Origin: Burkholderiales bacterium
GTDB taxonomy: Bacteria; Pseudomonadota; Gammaproteobacteria; Burkholderiales; Burkholderiaceae_F
Direction of reading: 5' to 3'
Length of the DNA stretch: 14,000 nucleotides
Assembly: GCA_024641225.1 (NCBI GenBank)
Contig: JAHEDN010000022.1
Coordinates: 1 to 14,000, forward strand
The notes below the pieces were generated by a model that saw only the letters and a list, made by a program, of their open reading frames with translations, had not been told where the DNA came from and did no database searches. Positions within the stretch are counted from its first letter, which is position 1, and the number at the start of each line of letters is the position of its first letter. Positions 13,258-14,000 of the stretch are shown here, piece after piece. Made by a program: the position numbers and the translations under genes.

Positions 13258-14000
13258 ATGATTTCGATTCGCCTTCCAGACGGCTCCAGCCGCTCCTTTG
13301 ACAATCCGGTGAGCGTGGCCGAGGTGGCCGCTTCGATCGGACCGGGACTGGCCAAGGCGGCGCTCGCCGGCAAGGTCGATGGCAGGCTCGTCGACACGTC
13401 GCACGCGATCGACGGCGATGCCACGCTCTCGATCGTCACCGCGAAAGATGCCGATGGACTGGAAATCCTGCGCCACTCGACGGCGCACCTGCTCGCCTAT
13501 GCGGTCAAGGAACTGTTTCCCGAGGCCCAGGTCACGATCGGTCCGGTGATCGACAACGGCTTTTATTACGACTTTTCCTACAAGCGGCCGTTCACGCCCG
13601 AGGACCTCGAGGCGATCGAGAAGAAGATGGCCGAACTGGCGAAGAAGGACGAGCCGGTGGCGCGCGAGGTGTGGAAGCGCGATGACGCGGTCAAGTTCTT
13701 CGAGTCGATCGGCGAGAAGTACAAGGCGGAGATCATCTCGTCGATTCCGGCCAACGAGGACATCTCGCTCTATCGCGAGGGAGGTTTCATCGACCTGTGC
13801 CGCGGTCCGCACGTTCCCTCGACCGGGAAGCTGAAGGTCTTCAGGCTGATGAAGGTCGCCGGCGCGTACTGGCGGGGCGACTCGCGCAACGAGATGCTCC
13901 AGCGCATTTACGGCACGGCCTGGGCATCGAAGGATGAACAGGACGCCTACCTGAGGATGCTCGAGGAGGCCGAGCGCCGCGACCACCGCAAGCTTGGCCG
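13258..14000 (+). CDS. thrS: Threonyl-tRNA synthetase, 3' truncated by the window edge
   Basis: The first 247 codons are visible and open to the edge. The enzyme charges tRNA-Thr in the cytoplasm. The N-terminus [20 protein letters not shown] is the TGS domain (about 1-62). The editing domain follows, with zinc-site residues His73 and His77 (HSTAH) and Cys181 and His185 (CRGPH), matching the Escherichia coli residues that clear Ser-tRNA-Thr. The aminoacylation and anticodon-binding domains lie beyond the window. GGAG (13245-13248) is 9 bases before the ATG. The Shine-Dalgarno sequence begins just after the attenuator T-run. The gene is probably transcribed from upstream together with, or through, tRNA-Val. 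Confidence 0.96.
   Translation, partial: MISIRLPDGSSRSFDNPVSVAEVAASIGPGLAKAALAGKVDGRLVDTSHAIDGDATLSIVTAKDADGLEILRHSTAHLLAYAVKELFPEAQVTIGPVIDNGFYYDFSYKRPFTPEDLEAIEKKMAELAKKDEPVAREVWKRDDAVKFFESIGEKYKAEIISSIPANEDISLYREGGFIDLCRGPHVPSTGKLKVFRLMKVAGAYWRGDSRNEMLQRIYGTAWASKDEQDAYLRMLEEAERRDHRKLG

Noticed and set aside
13014..13439. Minus-strand ORF of 141 codons ending in SGFEPPTPTMSRWCSNQLSYAP-like residues
   Set aside because: It is antisense to tRNA-Val and the thrS start. That peptide string is a familiar spurious product of reading a tRNA gene backwards; the overlapping 307-codon minus-strand ORF is likewise an antisense shadow.
1..14000. CRISPR array, transposon, phage or recent horizontal island
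   Set aside because: No regularly spaced direct repeats, no transposase or integrase motifs, and no clear change in base composition across the window.

Overview
The window is GC-rich DNA with strongly GC-biased third codon positions and short, tightly packed intergenic gaps. It most likely comes from the chromosome of a betaproteobacterium (Burkholderiales or Rhodocyclales type). The indications are a tRNA-Val(GAC) directly upstream of thrS, a monofunctional RelA, polyhydroxybutyrate (PHB) genes, and a CCCCCTC/GGGGG repeat of the kind I associate with Burkholderiales. I see no transposase, integrase, phage gene or CRISPR array, so this looks like core chromosome with a few unusual junctions.

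Layout. 1-2995 (+): the C-terminal part of a fused circularly permuted ATP-grasp/alpha-E protein, then a transglutaminase-like protein, probably one translation-coupled unit. Their junction holds a short GC-rich repeat that duplicates the start region. 3091-4362 (+): a membrane-anchored BCS1-type AAA ATPase. 4593-6434 (+): a PHA synthase. 6431-8124 (-): a 3-hydroxybutyrate dehydrogenase gene followed by a pirin gene. The pirin stop codon and the PHA synthase stop codon share one CTAG. 8215-9437 (+): an alpha/beta hydrolase coupled to a RidA-family protein. 9447-10762 (-): an MtfA-type zinc peptidase coupled to a small flavodoxin-like protein. 10814-12958 (+): relA. 13044-13120 (+): tRNA-Val(GAC). 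13147-14000 (+): a thrS leader with its own small peptide, then the first 247 codons of thrS.

How the genes fit together. PHA synthase makes the storage polymer and BdhA oxidises the 3-hydroxybutyrate released from it. The neighbouring hydrolase could act on esters or oligomers, but that is only a guess from position. RelA makes (p)ppGpp when uncharged tRNA accumulates. Thr-tRNA synthetase next to it appears to respond to charged tRNA-Thr through its own leader.

The most interesting element is the thrS leader at 13121-13257. An 11-codon ORF (MASFRTTFTGS) has a well-placed Shine-Dalgarno sequence and three Thr codons in four positions. It is followed by a near-perfect intrinsic terminator that ends 17 bases before the thrS start codon. 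Two mutually exclusive upstream pairings could act as antiterminator and protector. This is the architecture of ribosome-mediated attenuation of an aminoacyl-tRNA synthetase gene, possibly on a transcript shared with tRNA-Val.
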